Source of the DNA: Lineus longissimus
Lineage: Eukaryota > Nemertea > Pilidiophora > Heteronemertea > Lineidae
DNA length: 64,000 nucleotides
Assembly: GCF_910592395.1 (NCBI RefSeq)
Contig: NC_088317.1
Span: 5,704,001-5,768,000 of the forward strand
Direction of reading: 5' to 3'
This document shows, piece by piece, positions 54,326 through 64,000 of this stretch. Position 1 is the first letter of the stretch. Each line of letters starts with the position of its first letter. Both the position numbers and the translations under genes were made by a program. The notes below the pieces were generated by a model. That model was not told the DNA's origin. It made no database searches and saw nothing but the letters and a program-made list of their open reading frames with translations.

Positions 54326-54820
54326 TTGTGTTCAACGAATACGTCAGTCCGTACACGGCGATACGTTTACACGCGAATGCGTGTGTCTGGACACGATGGA
54401 CGCTGGACGACAAACGCCGAGACAGAGCGCCGCATCCAAGCGTTTGAGATGAAGTGCCTGCGGAAACTACTTGGGAGCTCATACCTACAACAAAGAACCA
54501 ATGTGCCAGTTCGACAAGAGGTGGAGACAACATGTGGAACGCACGAGATACTCCTGACCACCGTAAAAAGACGGAAGCTCAACTGGTTTGGACATGTATG
54601 CCGATAATACTCGCTTGCAACGACAATCTTGCAAGGCACTGCTGTCGCTGGAGGGAGGAAGCGAAGAAGACCAAGGAAAACGTGGATGGATAACATCAAT
54701 GAGTGGACCGGCCTCAAAACACCTCAACTTATCCCGAAGGTCGAAAACAGATCTACTTGGGCATGCATCGCTGCTGTCAGCTGCCATGGAGCCCCTACGA
54801 TCTTAGGTCATGGGTCTTAG
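54326..54820 (+). mobile_element. LINE ORF2 C-terminal fragment, frameshifted
   Basis: The frame from 54326 encodes TNAETERRIQAFEMKCLRKL, then TVKRRKLNWFGHVCR, the recognisable C-terminal region of a non-LTR reverse transcriptase ORF. The frame shifts after GHVCR; the block continues in the 54629 frame with RKRRRPRKTWMDNINEWTG and ends at the stop near 54820. Dead fragment. The clade is not determined. Confidence 0.75.
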
Positions 54821-54828
54821 TCATAGAG

Positions 54829-55393
54829 CTGAAAGGGTGGATGTCGTCCTGGGTGCCGACAAATGGTACCCAGGTTCGAGATCGACTGGACAATAAGCAC
54901 CCTGGGTGCCATTACACTAGACAAACAGCACCCAGCTTCTTTTTGCCTGGCTTACGGATCTTAGGGACGAGGACGTTTCTTGCAATTTCGTTTTATCTCG
55001 CGCCGTGGTACCTGCGGCATTAGCAGTGCGCGAAATAAAAAGAACAGATAAACAGAAAAAAACGCGTTTAGGCCTATAGGTCTTTGAAAGCACATTTCGG
55101 ATGATTTATTCAGAAAAGGTATGTAGGAGGGATATATTCAGAGAATGAAAAATTGTGTGATGACAAAATGAATGGATTTGCTGCGTATTTTTATTTTTAT
55201 TTTTATTATGGTTATCGTGACACGTGACCTCCGTCAGCGTGGGGCCAACCTCGGTTGTAGGTATAGAAAAAGTGTAGAAGAAGAAGCTGGGTGCTGTTTG
55301 TCTAGTGTAATGGCACCCAGGGTGCTTATTGTCCAGTCGATCTCGAACCTGGGTACCATTTGTCGGCACCCAGGACGACATCCACCCTTTCAG
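54829..55393. mobile_element. Foldback element with 113-bp perfect inverted arms
   Basis: 54829-54941 is the exact reverse complement of 55281-55393, with a 339-bp spacer. Each arm contains an inner palindrome (CCTGGGTGCC...GGTACCCAGG). The spacer has no coding sequence. The perfect arms imply recent formation or gene conversion. It abuts the LINE fragment end. Confidence 0.85.
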
Positions 55394-56070
55394 CCTTAGT
55401 AGAAGTAGTAGTAGCACACGATGACTCGCCCATCGGGATATACGCCAATATCGATGGAAACTCGTCCATATTGATAGTGTGCATGCCCATTCGGGGTATT
55501 TCGTTTTTATCTAGTCCATTGTAAAGATGTTACAGTATAAGCATAATTGATGTCCATTCATTTATCTCTTTATATCATATTCATTTGACAGTGTCATTAT
55601 TCCCTTTAACCATATCGTAGTATGGGCAGACGTTTGCGTAAAATATCTGTCAGTGTGGGTAAAGTGTCCGATCATGCATGTTTTAGTCTCCTTAGTGCTT
55701 TGCATTTAGTTTTCTAATATGTCTGCTGATGATCACAAACAAGGAAAACTATTTTTATTATTGTATTGCTCCGAAATATTTATCAGATTATTGACAAATC
55801 GCAATTTCCATATGGGCACGTTATCGAATAGGTCCGTCCGTATCAGCGCATCTACATGTATCCGGATGAGCGCATCTTGACCCTCAAGTTTTAGATCTAC
55901 ATGACTCCGCCGACCCAGACTCCGTTGAGGGGAGGTTACGGACCGAGTACCTCTGATGGTTTGGAATGTGATAGGCGCGGTACAGCCTCTCACGTCCGTT
56001 ACAATGTGTTTTTTTATGGACCAACCAGTACACTTCTTCATACATCTATCAGTGTGTATGGGTAGATCAT
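55394..56070. other. Intergenic DNA and probable 3' UTR of the phosphatase gene
   Basis: Minus-strand AATAAA (TTTATT on plus) at 55754-55759 gives a 3' UTR of about 315 nt for the gene ending at 56071. Nothing else recognised. Confidence 0.45.
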
Positions 56071-59000
56071 CTAACTTTGTTTGAGTTTGCCTGCAATGTT
56101 TCTCCTCAGTGTCTCTTGTTCCTCTTTCCCAAAGCCACAGTGCTCGAGATACGCTTCAACACCACCATATCTGAAAGAAAAAAGTTAGTCAGTCATCCGT
56201 AGTCATGATGCTTGACTCACCGACCGAAACCATAATGAAATAAACATAAAGGTATCACTAGAAATAAATAATTTTTACCTTACACCAGAAGATTATAAAG
56301 CAATCACCTTTATGATTATTCCAGTATGTTTTAACTCTCCCATTGTCAAAGACGGTCAGCAATTTAACACGAATAAAAAAACTAGCTGAACTTTATTTCA
56401 AGGAAAAAGATGCAGTGCTTACAACTTCGCTATGCCATCCAGTATCTCTATAAAGGAGAATTACTGTCTTGCCTCTTCTTTCTGTGTAATCATGTACACG
56501 TATGTCTATAAAGGAAAGTGTTAAGTTTTCTTATCTCTTCCCTATGTAACCATGTACTTTTATAAACGAAATGATGAAAGTGAGTGATGAACTTTTTACC
56601 TCTTTTCTATGTAATCCCATATGTCAATACAAACATTTCTTACCTCTCCTCTACGTAATCCAGTATCTCAATAATGGTTTCTTTCCTGGCTGTTAACAAA
56701 TCTTCATTCACGTGATACCGCTCGCACACTTCAACTCTCATCCTGTCAACCTGAGAAGCCATGCCTTCCTGGAAATAAAATATACTCTATAATCACTTGT
56801 TGTTGTCATAGGCAGGCCTTGCAGAGGTAATATTTGCCACAGTAACTGTGGCCGATCATTTCATTTGCCATCAGCGCCAAGCCTGGTCTTCAGTCCCCGG
56901 ACAGATCTATTCATGATGAAATACAACGACAAAGGCAAATTTGAAGAAAATATGTCTACCGCAGGCAAAAAATGAAATAAAATCCAGTTGTTAATGGAAA
57001 AGAAAAGGGTACTAGAAGATGAAGCTACAGCCAAAATATCAAAATCAGTTTCTGAACAGACTTGTTTAAATTGCCAAAAGAGCAATGAAATTGGACCATA
57101 AATGGAAAAGGAGGCGTTTACAAGCCAGGTGATTAAACGATCCAGACGAAAATCGGCCGAATCCTAAGACTATGGTGAGCATTCTCCACATCTACCTTTG
57201 TGTACTCCCAGCTTAGGTCATACCGGATCCGTAAATTCTTTTGGTACAACTAGGCTACGAATAGTACAGCTTACCTGAGAAAGGGCGTATTCCCACACTA
57301 CGTATTCTCTGCTCTTGCCCATCAAGGTCAGTATGAAAGCCACGAGGAGACCAGTTCTGTCCTTACCAAACTGGCACACAATTATGGCGGGAAGGGCCCC
57401 AGGCTGCGACAGTAACTTTAGAGCTAAAAGCAAAATCGAACAAGGTCATTTGAAACTTTGAATCATTTTTTAGAGAATCGACCCAAACTTTACTGCGTGT
57501 CCACCATTGATAACGTCATTTGTGCAAAACTAGTTTTTTTGATTTTCATTCTAAGAAAAGACGATCCTAACCTCAAAACCAGTTACATAATGCTTTATCA
57601 AAACAATTACATGTGCAGTGTAGTTGTATTCATATTCGATATGGCAAAACATCAATAAAAAACATCGAAATGTGCAATCATTAATTTAAGGAAAACTATT
57701 TTGGCCGATTTACTCTGCCATCTGCACGACCTCTTCACACTTGTCATGCGGGGCGTTGCACACTGATTATTCAATATATCCAATAGGTCATTTCAAGAGC
57801 ATGATAAAATGGTTATTACGATGGCACGATTATTGAATTTTAATCATCTTAATTCAAGAAAACAAATATGATTGTTAGTTTTTTTTTAATTCAAGAAAAC
57901 AAATATAATGGTTACGGTAGTTTTTATGCACATTGCTATGCTGACAACAAGTCCCGAACTATTTCCGCTGAGGAAAGTGGAGATAGGCCCGATTGTGCGA
58001 TGAACTGCGTGTTAAGGAAAAATCTGACGTCTGGAAACAAAACGGCTATAACTCCAGAAATGTAACTTGTACAGATCCGCGTGTCAAAGGCTTTTACTAC
58101 AACAAACACTACTGGTGAAGCTAACCTTAAAGCTGAACTATCCGCGTATGCGTCAAAGGCTTTTACTACAACAAACATTACTAACTGTTCAAAGTTACCT
58201 TAAAGCTGAACTAAAATAGAAACTTACATGCAGCTATGGACGCTTGTGAGCCATTCACGAAGTTCTTATAATGTCCAATTAATCGTATCGGACACCTTCT
58301 CTCAAAGAATAGGAAGAAATTCGTCCAGTGTACGTTTTTATTCCAGATATCCTTCACGAGAAACCACAAAGAATAAATCGCCAAATACCAGGGCACCCGG
58401 CCTAGAAAAGCGGCGTAGAAACCGAGGCGCAAGAAATTCACCAAGAAATGGTTGCCATGGCGTTCTTCATTCTGATTGGTTGTGACTTCAGTGGCCTTGA
58501 CCTTATCTCCCACGTGATACCGCCATCCTAGAAACGGGAAGCTGACCTTCTGGACGGGGTAGTGTTTTTCGATGTTTTTCTCGCCGTCTGCTTTGTTGTA
58601 TTCTCTGAGTGATCTGCCGTCGATGATGGTTCGGATACCTGGGAATGAAATGGTTGGTGATACAAAATTGGCAAAGCCCTGCCGCCCTTGTAAAGATTGA
58701 TATCAGCCAAGTGGTATTTGAAAGGGCAGACATTTGAGGCGCAATCATCATAGTGTGACAGTACACGTGGCGACGCATGGTGGACATCCGGGTGCCATCG
58801 AACCCCCTAAATCCCATACCGTAGTCATCACTTTTTGCCAAAGGGTCAAATTTTCCCCATCCTGGTACCAGTTGCTATTCTCCACCTCTCGATATTTCAA
58901 TTCTTATTTTGTATACGATCGAGGTAGGAGTAAAAAAAGCCTGAACACCTACCGTTTTTATTGAACCACGTGACTTCCTCCTCGGAGAGAGTATCCAGCC

Positions 59001-59130
59001 TCGACGATCTGTACAAGACGGCAGGAGACTCAGTGACGTCACTCGTGTCGGCTGTCGGAATGACTTGGCGGAAATTAAAAGCCGTTTTCGGGGCGTCTGG
59101 AGGAATTGGCGCTTTCAAAGGCTCAGACAT
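56071..59130 (-). CDS. Y_phosphatase3-type tyrosine/lipid phosphatase-like protein, 320 aa
   Basis: Exons (minus): 59130-58953, 58638-58228, 57423-57275, 56768-56644, 56170-56071. All GT-AG with matching phases; 963 nt. The N-terminal part has VLYRSSRLDTLSEEE, the entry motif of this family (start of the phosphatase fold), then GIRTIIDGRS (the usual '(I/V)(K)T(V/I)(I/F)DLR' strand). Exon 3 holds IIVCQFGKDRTGLLVAF, the CX5R P-loop (C-QFGKD-R). The C-terminal helices include YHVNEDLL and YGGVEAYLEHCGF, typical of the family. The canonical His before the catalytic Cys is Val here. Members dephosphorylate phosphotyrosine or phosphoinositides; the substrate is unknown. Exon 2 contains a hydrophobic stretch (GFYAAFLGRVPWYLAIYSLWFLV region) that could be buried or membrane-associated. 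Neighbours are LITAF-like genes. Confidence 0.88.
57840..58200. repeat. Small direct repeats in intron 2 of the phosphatase gene
   Basis: TTTTAATTCAAGAAAACAAATA recurs within about 60 bp (57850 and 57888), and CGCGTATG/CGCGTGTCAAAGGCTTTTACTACAACAAAC occurs twice (58079 and 58145). Probably slippage duplications. No coding content. Confidence 0.55.
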
Positions 59131-59457
59131 GATGTTTCCTTGATACCGCCTTATTAAATTGAGAGACACAACAAACCAGTAGGTAACGAAATACAATACT
59201 GGTGGTCGCAAACCACGTGTTCTTTGGTTCTGCCTATATTTAGGTGATCTGAAGGCCACCGTCGATTGGTGCGATGTTAACTACAGCGTAAAACTGTCCA
59301 GTGAAGGTTGTGTTCAACAACAGGAGGGCCCAACCGACCTCTTACACATTGTTGTCAAATGGGAAAGTTCGGAATGTACTGCTATGAAGCGGAGTAAGAG
59401 CAGATCGGATCTTTGCCACACACGATATCGTCCAAGCCCTTGTACTTGAGTACAATA

Positions 59458-59575
59458 GGGAGGTTTCGCAACCGCCCGGTTAGGCCCTTCGACGACGTTT
59501 ATCTATTGTTCAGGTAAACTCACACAATAGATAAACGTCGTCGTAGGGCCTAAACGGGTGGTTGCGAAACCTCAC
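59458..59575. mobile_element. 118-bp MITE with near-full-length TIRs and TA target
   Basis: The two ~51-bp arms (GGGAGGTTTCGCAACC... and its inverse GTGAGGTTTCGCAACC...) enclose a ~13-nt loop. TA flanks each end (59456-59457, 59576-59577), pointing to a Tc1/mariner-type source. Arms differ at a few positions only. A fragment with the same end occurs near 45120. Confidence 0.75.
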
Positions 59576-61043
59576 TAATGTTCGAAATGTACGGCTATTA
59601 TCCGATCTTTGCATTGCCTATCACGCACGATATATATCGTACATTTGCCTATGTACATGTTGGCCTATATCGACAATTTCAAAGTCAGGCCGTCGAAGGC
59701 CTAAATTGCCACAACAGTACGAAATTCAGGCCATTCATGTTAGGATTGACATTTACATAAAATTAGATTTATTAAAGACCGAATAAAGTAAAAAATTATG
59801 AGTATCGCAGAGGTTTCTATCTGTGGGTTTCGGCCATGTATTCACGTGCAGCAGCTAAAGACGAAGTCAACACTGTCATGTCATTGAGAGAACTGATTTT
59901 ATTTTCTACACTAACAAAGATATCAAGGGATTATTGGACCCCGGGCGGGGTTAAATAATCGCAGACAGTTATCCCTTGTCTACCTGTATCCCTGGAAATT
60001 AATCTGTGTGTCGTATATTCGGGATTAATTCCCGACACTATCATTTTGGTATTTAAAGGCCTCGCTGAAATTAAATTGCCTCTGTGTGCGCCCAGCCGTA
60101 GACATTTTGTTTGGAAGATCAGTTGCACCAATCTTGTACCCATCGGTCAAGTCTCGATAACCATAACTGGAAAATGGCTTACAAAATGATACCAGGCACA
60201 AAACGTGCGCTTTTAATCGTGGCGGTGTGGAAAGTCACAAGGGCCTCCGTGGAACCATATACATGTACCATTATCCGTCCCCATACAAAAGGCTTGTCGT
60301 ATTGCTTTATCGACACACAGACAAGATTGAATAAGCCACTCCTCGGAGACATATTGACCAATATCAAAATCATTCGTGTGTGTCGGAGATATCGCCAAGA
60401 AATGATTTGAAAGGCCAATACAAAAGCCTTATATCAGGCGCATTGGATTGACATTTTGCATATGCCAATATATCGGGCGTATCCTTTGCTAAACTATCAT
60501 ACAAAGTTGTGTGACTGTTCTGGTGTCTGCCATCATTCTTTAGAACTCTGAAAGGTGATATCTGTGTCGAAGAAGAACAGGGGCAGATAGGTAAGAAAAT
60601 GAAGGGATACTTCTAATCGAATTCAGCTTGCTTTCTGCTGTGTGGCGCTGTTTCTCTTTTTCTTGGACGGGAGAGGTTTTAGTTACTCTATGCGCGCAAT
60701 TTATCACAACACCACTTTAATACTTCAGAAGGCAAGGACATTTTTGCTGCAGTATAATATTAATAGTTTTTTTTCTTTTATTCATATCTGAAAAGGTCAT
60801 AACTATCTCTCCCGAAGAAAGACTAAATCGATCAAGAAAGAAATAATGTATGTAAAAATGTGCTGGGGAATTTTTGTGGCCGTGACGGAGTCCCTTGACG
60901 TTAAAAACTTACGTGACGTATTTATAACCGACACTCCCGTCGTATCACAGATGGCAATACCAATCAGAAGTAACCTTCCGCCCACAGCATTCACAATTGA
61001 TGTCTTTTTAACAACCTGTGTCGATCTCTTCTTTTCTCTTCAG
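59576..61043. other. Intergenic DNA and likely 5' region of LITAF-like gene 2
   Basis: The exon holding the ATG starts at an acceptor (ctcttcag, 61043), so at least one non-coding exon must lie upstream, possibly near 60090-60170. I could not fix it. No other gene seen. Confidence 0.4.
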
Positions 61044-61060
61044 CGACTGACACATCTACG

Positions 61061-62919
61061 ATGTCCGAAGGAAAACTTCACCCAGACGAAGCCCCGCCGT
61101 CTTATGTCGACGCCACGAACGGGCCAAACCCACAGTATCCTGTAACAACGGCGCCGTCTTCGCCGCCAGGGGCTCCCCCACAAGCGAACTATATGCCTCC
61201 ACCACAGCAACAATATAGTCCGCCTCAACCACAAAGTGAGTATATATGCATGGACTTGTGGAACTACATCCTAGAATCCTGCGCAGAACTAGATTGATGA
61301 TGTCGTTCCTCACCTGCCAACACAGGTCGCCATTTACGGAAATTCTACTAAATGAATCTTTGAGTAGTCACAGGCACATGGAGAAACCAGAATCATAGCG
61401 ATCGATTAGCTCCCAATCAATCACAACAGAACACATGTCACTTTTTATCGAAATTTTTTCTTCTTCATGTTTTGTTGGGGAAGACTGATCGCTGATTGAT
61501 TGGTTGATTTTCAGTGTCCTTTTCTTTTTCACGTGCCTGTGACCACGCGGTGTAACGCAATCTGTGTTGGCACTGTCTTTAACTGCTAGGAGAATGACTA
61601 CTTCCTATAATATGTACCAGGGTTTTCAATACACATCTACTCCCCAATTCGTATATTTCAAAGTTGACGAAAACATGTATGTGAAAAAGCCCTGATTCTC
61701 AGGATTGTGGAACTACATGTACGTGTATATGTATATATAGCATGCTTTGGAATATCGTTGGACTCACTGCAGTCTGACGCAAGAATAGTGCTGCATCTTC
61801 GATAATTGTCTCGTCAGCCTCCATAAAGAGAGACTTTCATTACAGTGATCAACGTGGAAAAGCACAACTTTGCTTGGGTTACGTACTAAAGTGTGTCCTC
61901 AAAGCTAACTCTTCTCAGGTCGTCCCCACTAACTATCATCGCCTTCTAGGCTGGTTGCTCTGAGCTATCATCCACATTGCTTATTTCTTCAGCTATGTAG
62001 CTAGCCAGCAAGAGCTGGCGGACTGGCTTGGCATGGCATTTCCATTGTATAGAACCACAGAGATACAGATAAAAACAAAAAACGTACCGCTGTGGCTTGT
62101 TGCATGGGCCAGACTGCTTAATCAGGCTACTTTTTATCAGCCTCTTCTTTGATTTCCGTAGTGCACCCTGCTCAGACGACAGTGATTGTGAGTACATCTA
62201 AGTTAGGCCAGACCTCAGTTCAAATGCAGTGTCCCACATGTAACGCTTTGATTATGACGGAGACAGAATACAAAATTGGTGGAATGGTGTGGTTGATCTG
62301 TGGAATCATATTCATCGTCGGGTAAGTGTCCATGCCCGATTTTCGGCAATCTGGGGAATTCATTCTTCGAGAGATGTACTCAAACATGGCTAATTTTCTG
62401 CACCGAAGAAGCATGGTCTTCTGATAGACCAATATGGAGTTTTCGCAAAGCTCTTAAAACATCCACGTGAGCGGCTATTCCATTGTTAGACATGGTTATC
62501 TGGAGGTCGAGCAATGAGATAGGCGTTCACGTTGGCGTGTTTCGGGGCATTGGCGAAAACTTCCTTACGTTTGCCTGATCGGAACCCTCGATTGCTTCTT
62601 GAGAAAACCTGCGAGTGGAGCTTTTTAGGTCTCCGGGGGTGCTGTCAAATTTTCCCTCTCCTGATGGGGGAACTGGTTTCTCTGTTGAAATAATGAGATG
62701 CCTCGGGAGCGTAATGGAGTTCGGCTCCATGGAAATGACCGGGCCCACAAATGCAGTGATATTGGAAGCGGAGTGTACGTTTTATCCGATTCTGCTTCTT
62801 TTTTCAGATGTTGGGCAGGATGCTGCCTGATTCCGTTCTGCATTGACGAGCTGAAGGACGTGAGACACAGCTGCCCGAATTGCCACCAGCACATCGGCAC
62901 ATACCACAGGCTCAGCTAG
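61061..62919 (+). CDS. LITAF-like (SIMPLE-type) membrane-associated zinc protein 2, 148 aa
   Basis: Exons 61061-61235 (exon start 61044), 62162-62321 and 62808-62919; junction phases 1 and 2; 447 nt. The N-terminus has the LITAF-typical EAPPSYVDA segment, which includes a PPSY (PPxY) motif able to bind WW-domain ubiquitin ligases, then Pro/Gln-rich sequence. LITAF domain: QCPTCNA first knuckle, hydrophobic GGMVWLICGIIFIVG membrane segment, CWAGCCLIPFC, HSCPNC closing knuckle. Endosomal/lysosomal sorting role expected from the family. Same intron positions and phases as the 50.4-kb gene, so the two are paralogues, but the N-termini have diverged: gene 1 lacks an obvious PPxY and is Gly/Gln repeat-rich. 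The minus-strand phosphatase gene lies between them. Confidence 0.93.
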
Positions 62920-64000
62920 GCTGGATGCGGGCTTTTGACCCCAGTGTAACAGTAATATCCCGTAATGTCCAGGGGACAAAGAGGTGACTATTTCGCGCTA
63001 ATTCACTGATGTATTGGACGTCATATGTCTCTATAGAACGACATCTTAATCCATCACCAGACAATAGTAAATGACTTTATTTTTCCATGCAGTGGGACAT
63101 TTAAGACTTTTACCCAGGCAGAGTTTTGAACCACCGCACCTGCTTCGTATTTTGACCCAATTTGGGGGCGCAGCGATGTCACCCGACTTGAAAGTCGATG
63201 AAGATGGTCTACTGATTCCACACTGGAGAACCTGCACCACATTTTTCGAGGGCATTCTTCGGTTCGATTGGAGGATTTCCTGAAAACTTACTACCGTACA
63301 GGGACATTTCCATTTCATTCACCACCAAAAATTCACCACCAAAAAGTGCTACAATTGTGCATCAAAATAATCATAATACTAAACGCGGATATACTTCTAT
63401 TTGGTGGTGAGCAAATTAAAACTGTTGAGAGTCATTCAAACGTGAGAAACTGCGGGAAAATACATGTATTACCTTCTTTTGAGTTTTTGAGCCACGAGTT
63501 CTGGACTCAGGGCCATTACTACGATATACGCGGAGGAAGTGCCCTTAGGATATTTCAAACTCGCGTCGTCATCTTTGGCCATATATTATTTTCGGTATAT
63601 ATAATGCCCGGCCATCAGGGTTCCAGGCTTTCTAGCACCCAATGTTCCAAACTAACAGAAGGCTTTATTCACTACAGCGAACACCGCGCGAATTTCACAG
63701 GCGTTGGAATTATTTCGATATAGAGTAGGTTTAGGGTGTAGGTTCTGGCTAAATGCGATTGCGAGAACGCACGCCATGGATGACTTTGTTTTTTACGCCT
63801 CATTGTATCCGAACCAAATCAACAAAATATTTTGCTTCGTGATTCCGCATGCACTGTGCATGCGATTTCATCAAAATCGCATTCGCGTTTAGTAGAGAAA
63901 GCAATTCCGGCTACGCATTTCGGCAGCGCTTTTTGTCATTCGCGCCCCACTGCACCTACAATCTCAACAAAGCAAAAATCCCATACGTCACTTTGTGAAA
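62920..64000. other. 3' UTR and unassigned DNA
   Basis: 3' UTR of LITAF-like gene 2, then sequence with a 151-codon frame (63268-63723) lacking recognisable domains or splice context. No clear polyadenylation signal. I see no further gene. Confidence 0.35.

Overview
This is animal nuclear DNA. Every well-supported gene is split by GT-AG introns, intergenic DNA makes up most of the window, and it is crowded with LINE fragments, DNA transposons, foldback elements and satellites. The protein families point to an invertebrate, probably marine: LITAF-like membrane proteins, a KMT5A-like SET domain joined to a tyrosine-recombinase fold, a THAP transposase, P2X7 C-terminal-domain genes and small secreted Cys-rich peptides. 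I cannot name the species. A lophotrochozoan such as a mollusc, or an invertebrate deuterostome, would both fit.

Layout. 1-2.2 kb: a small secreted peptide precursor gene with a TATA promoter and a non-coding first exon. 2.5-7.3 kb: repeat-rich DNA with a LINE 3' fragment, a 91-bp MITE whose empty site is also present, hairpins, TTAGGG-like tracts, and a segment duplicated exactly at 39.9 kb. 9.5-34.5 kb: one large minus-strand gene that I assembled from 16 phase-compatible exons (1325 codons). It runs from an N-terminal SET domain, through a linker, through seven tandem copies of a 90-nt acidic exon, to a 2.6-kb last exon with zinc fingers, a tyrosine-recombinase fold and a Myb/SANT-like domain. 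Its introns hold an apparently intact 5754-bp TTAA-flanked Kolobok-like transposon (16240-21993), two near-identical Helitron-like elements and several TIR elements. The transposon carries a 10-exon, 742-aa THAP/DDE transposase and a convergent P2X7-C-domain gene.

34.5-41 kb: a minisatellite, a pogo-like fragment, poly-G and AT tracts, and the second copy of the 4.7-kb duplicated segment. 41.6-44.5 kb: a second secreted peptide gene. Its promoter, non-coding exon 1 and start of intron 1 are homologous to those of the 1-2 kb gene, but it encodes an unrelated precursor with an inhibitor-cystine-knot cysteine pattern. 44.5-50.4 kb: repeats and hairpins, no convincing gene. 50.4-62.9 kb: two LITAF-like genes on the plus strand (139 and 148 aa, same intron phases) flank a LINE fragment, a 113-bp-arm inverted repeat and a minus-strand 320-aa Y_phosphatase3-type phosphatase gene. 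The last kilobase shows nothing I can identify.

Strongest observations: (1) the SET / repeated-exon / recombinase gene, with a phase-symmetric 90-nt exon amplified in a ~520-bp genomic array; (2) the intact transposon inserted exactly at a TTAA in that array, carrying a P2X7-C-domain gene; (3) two unrelated secreted peptides driven by one duplicated promoter-exon module. All exon models come from reading splice sites and phases by eye. No alignment or database search was run.
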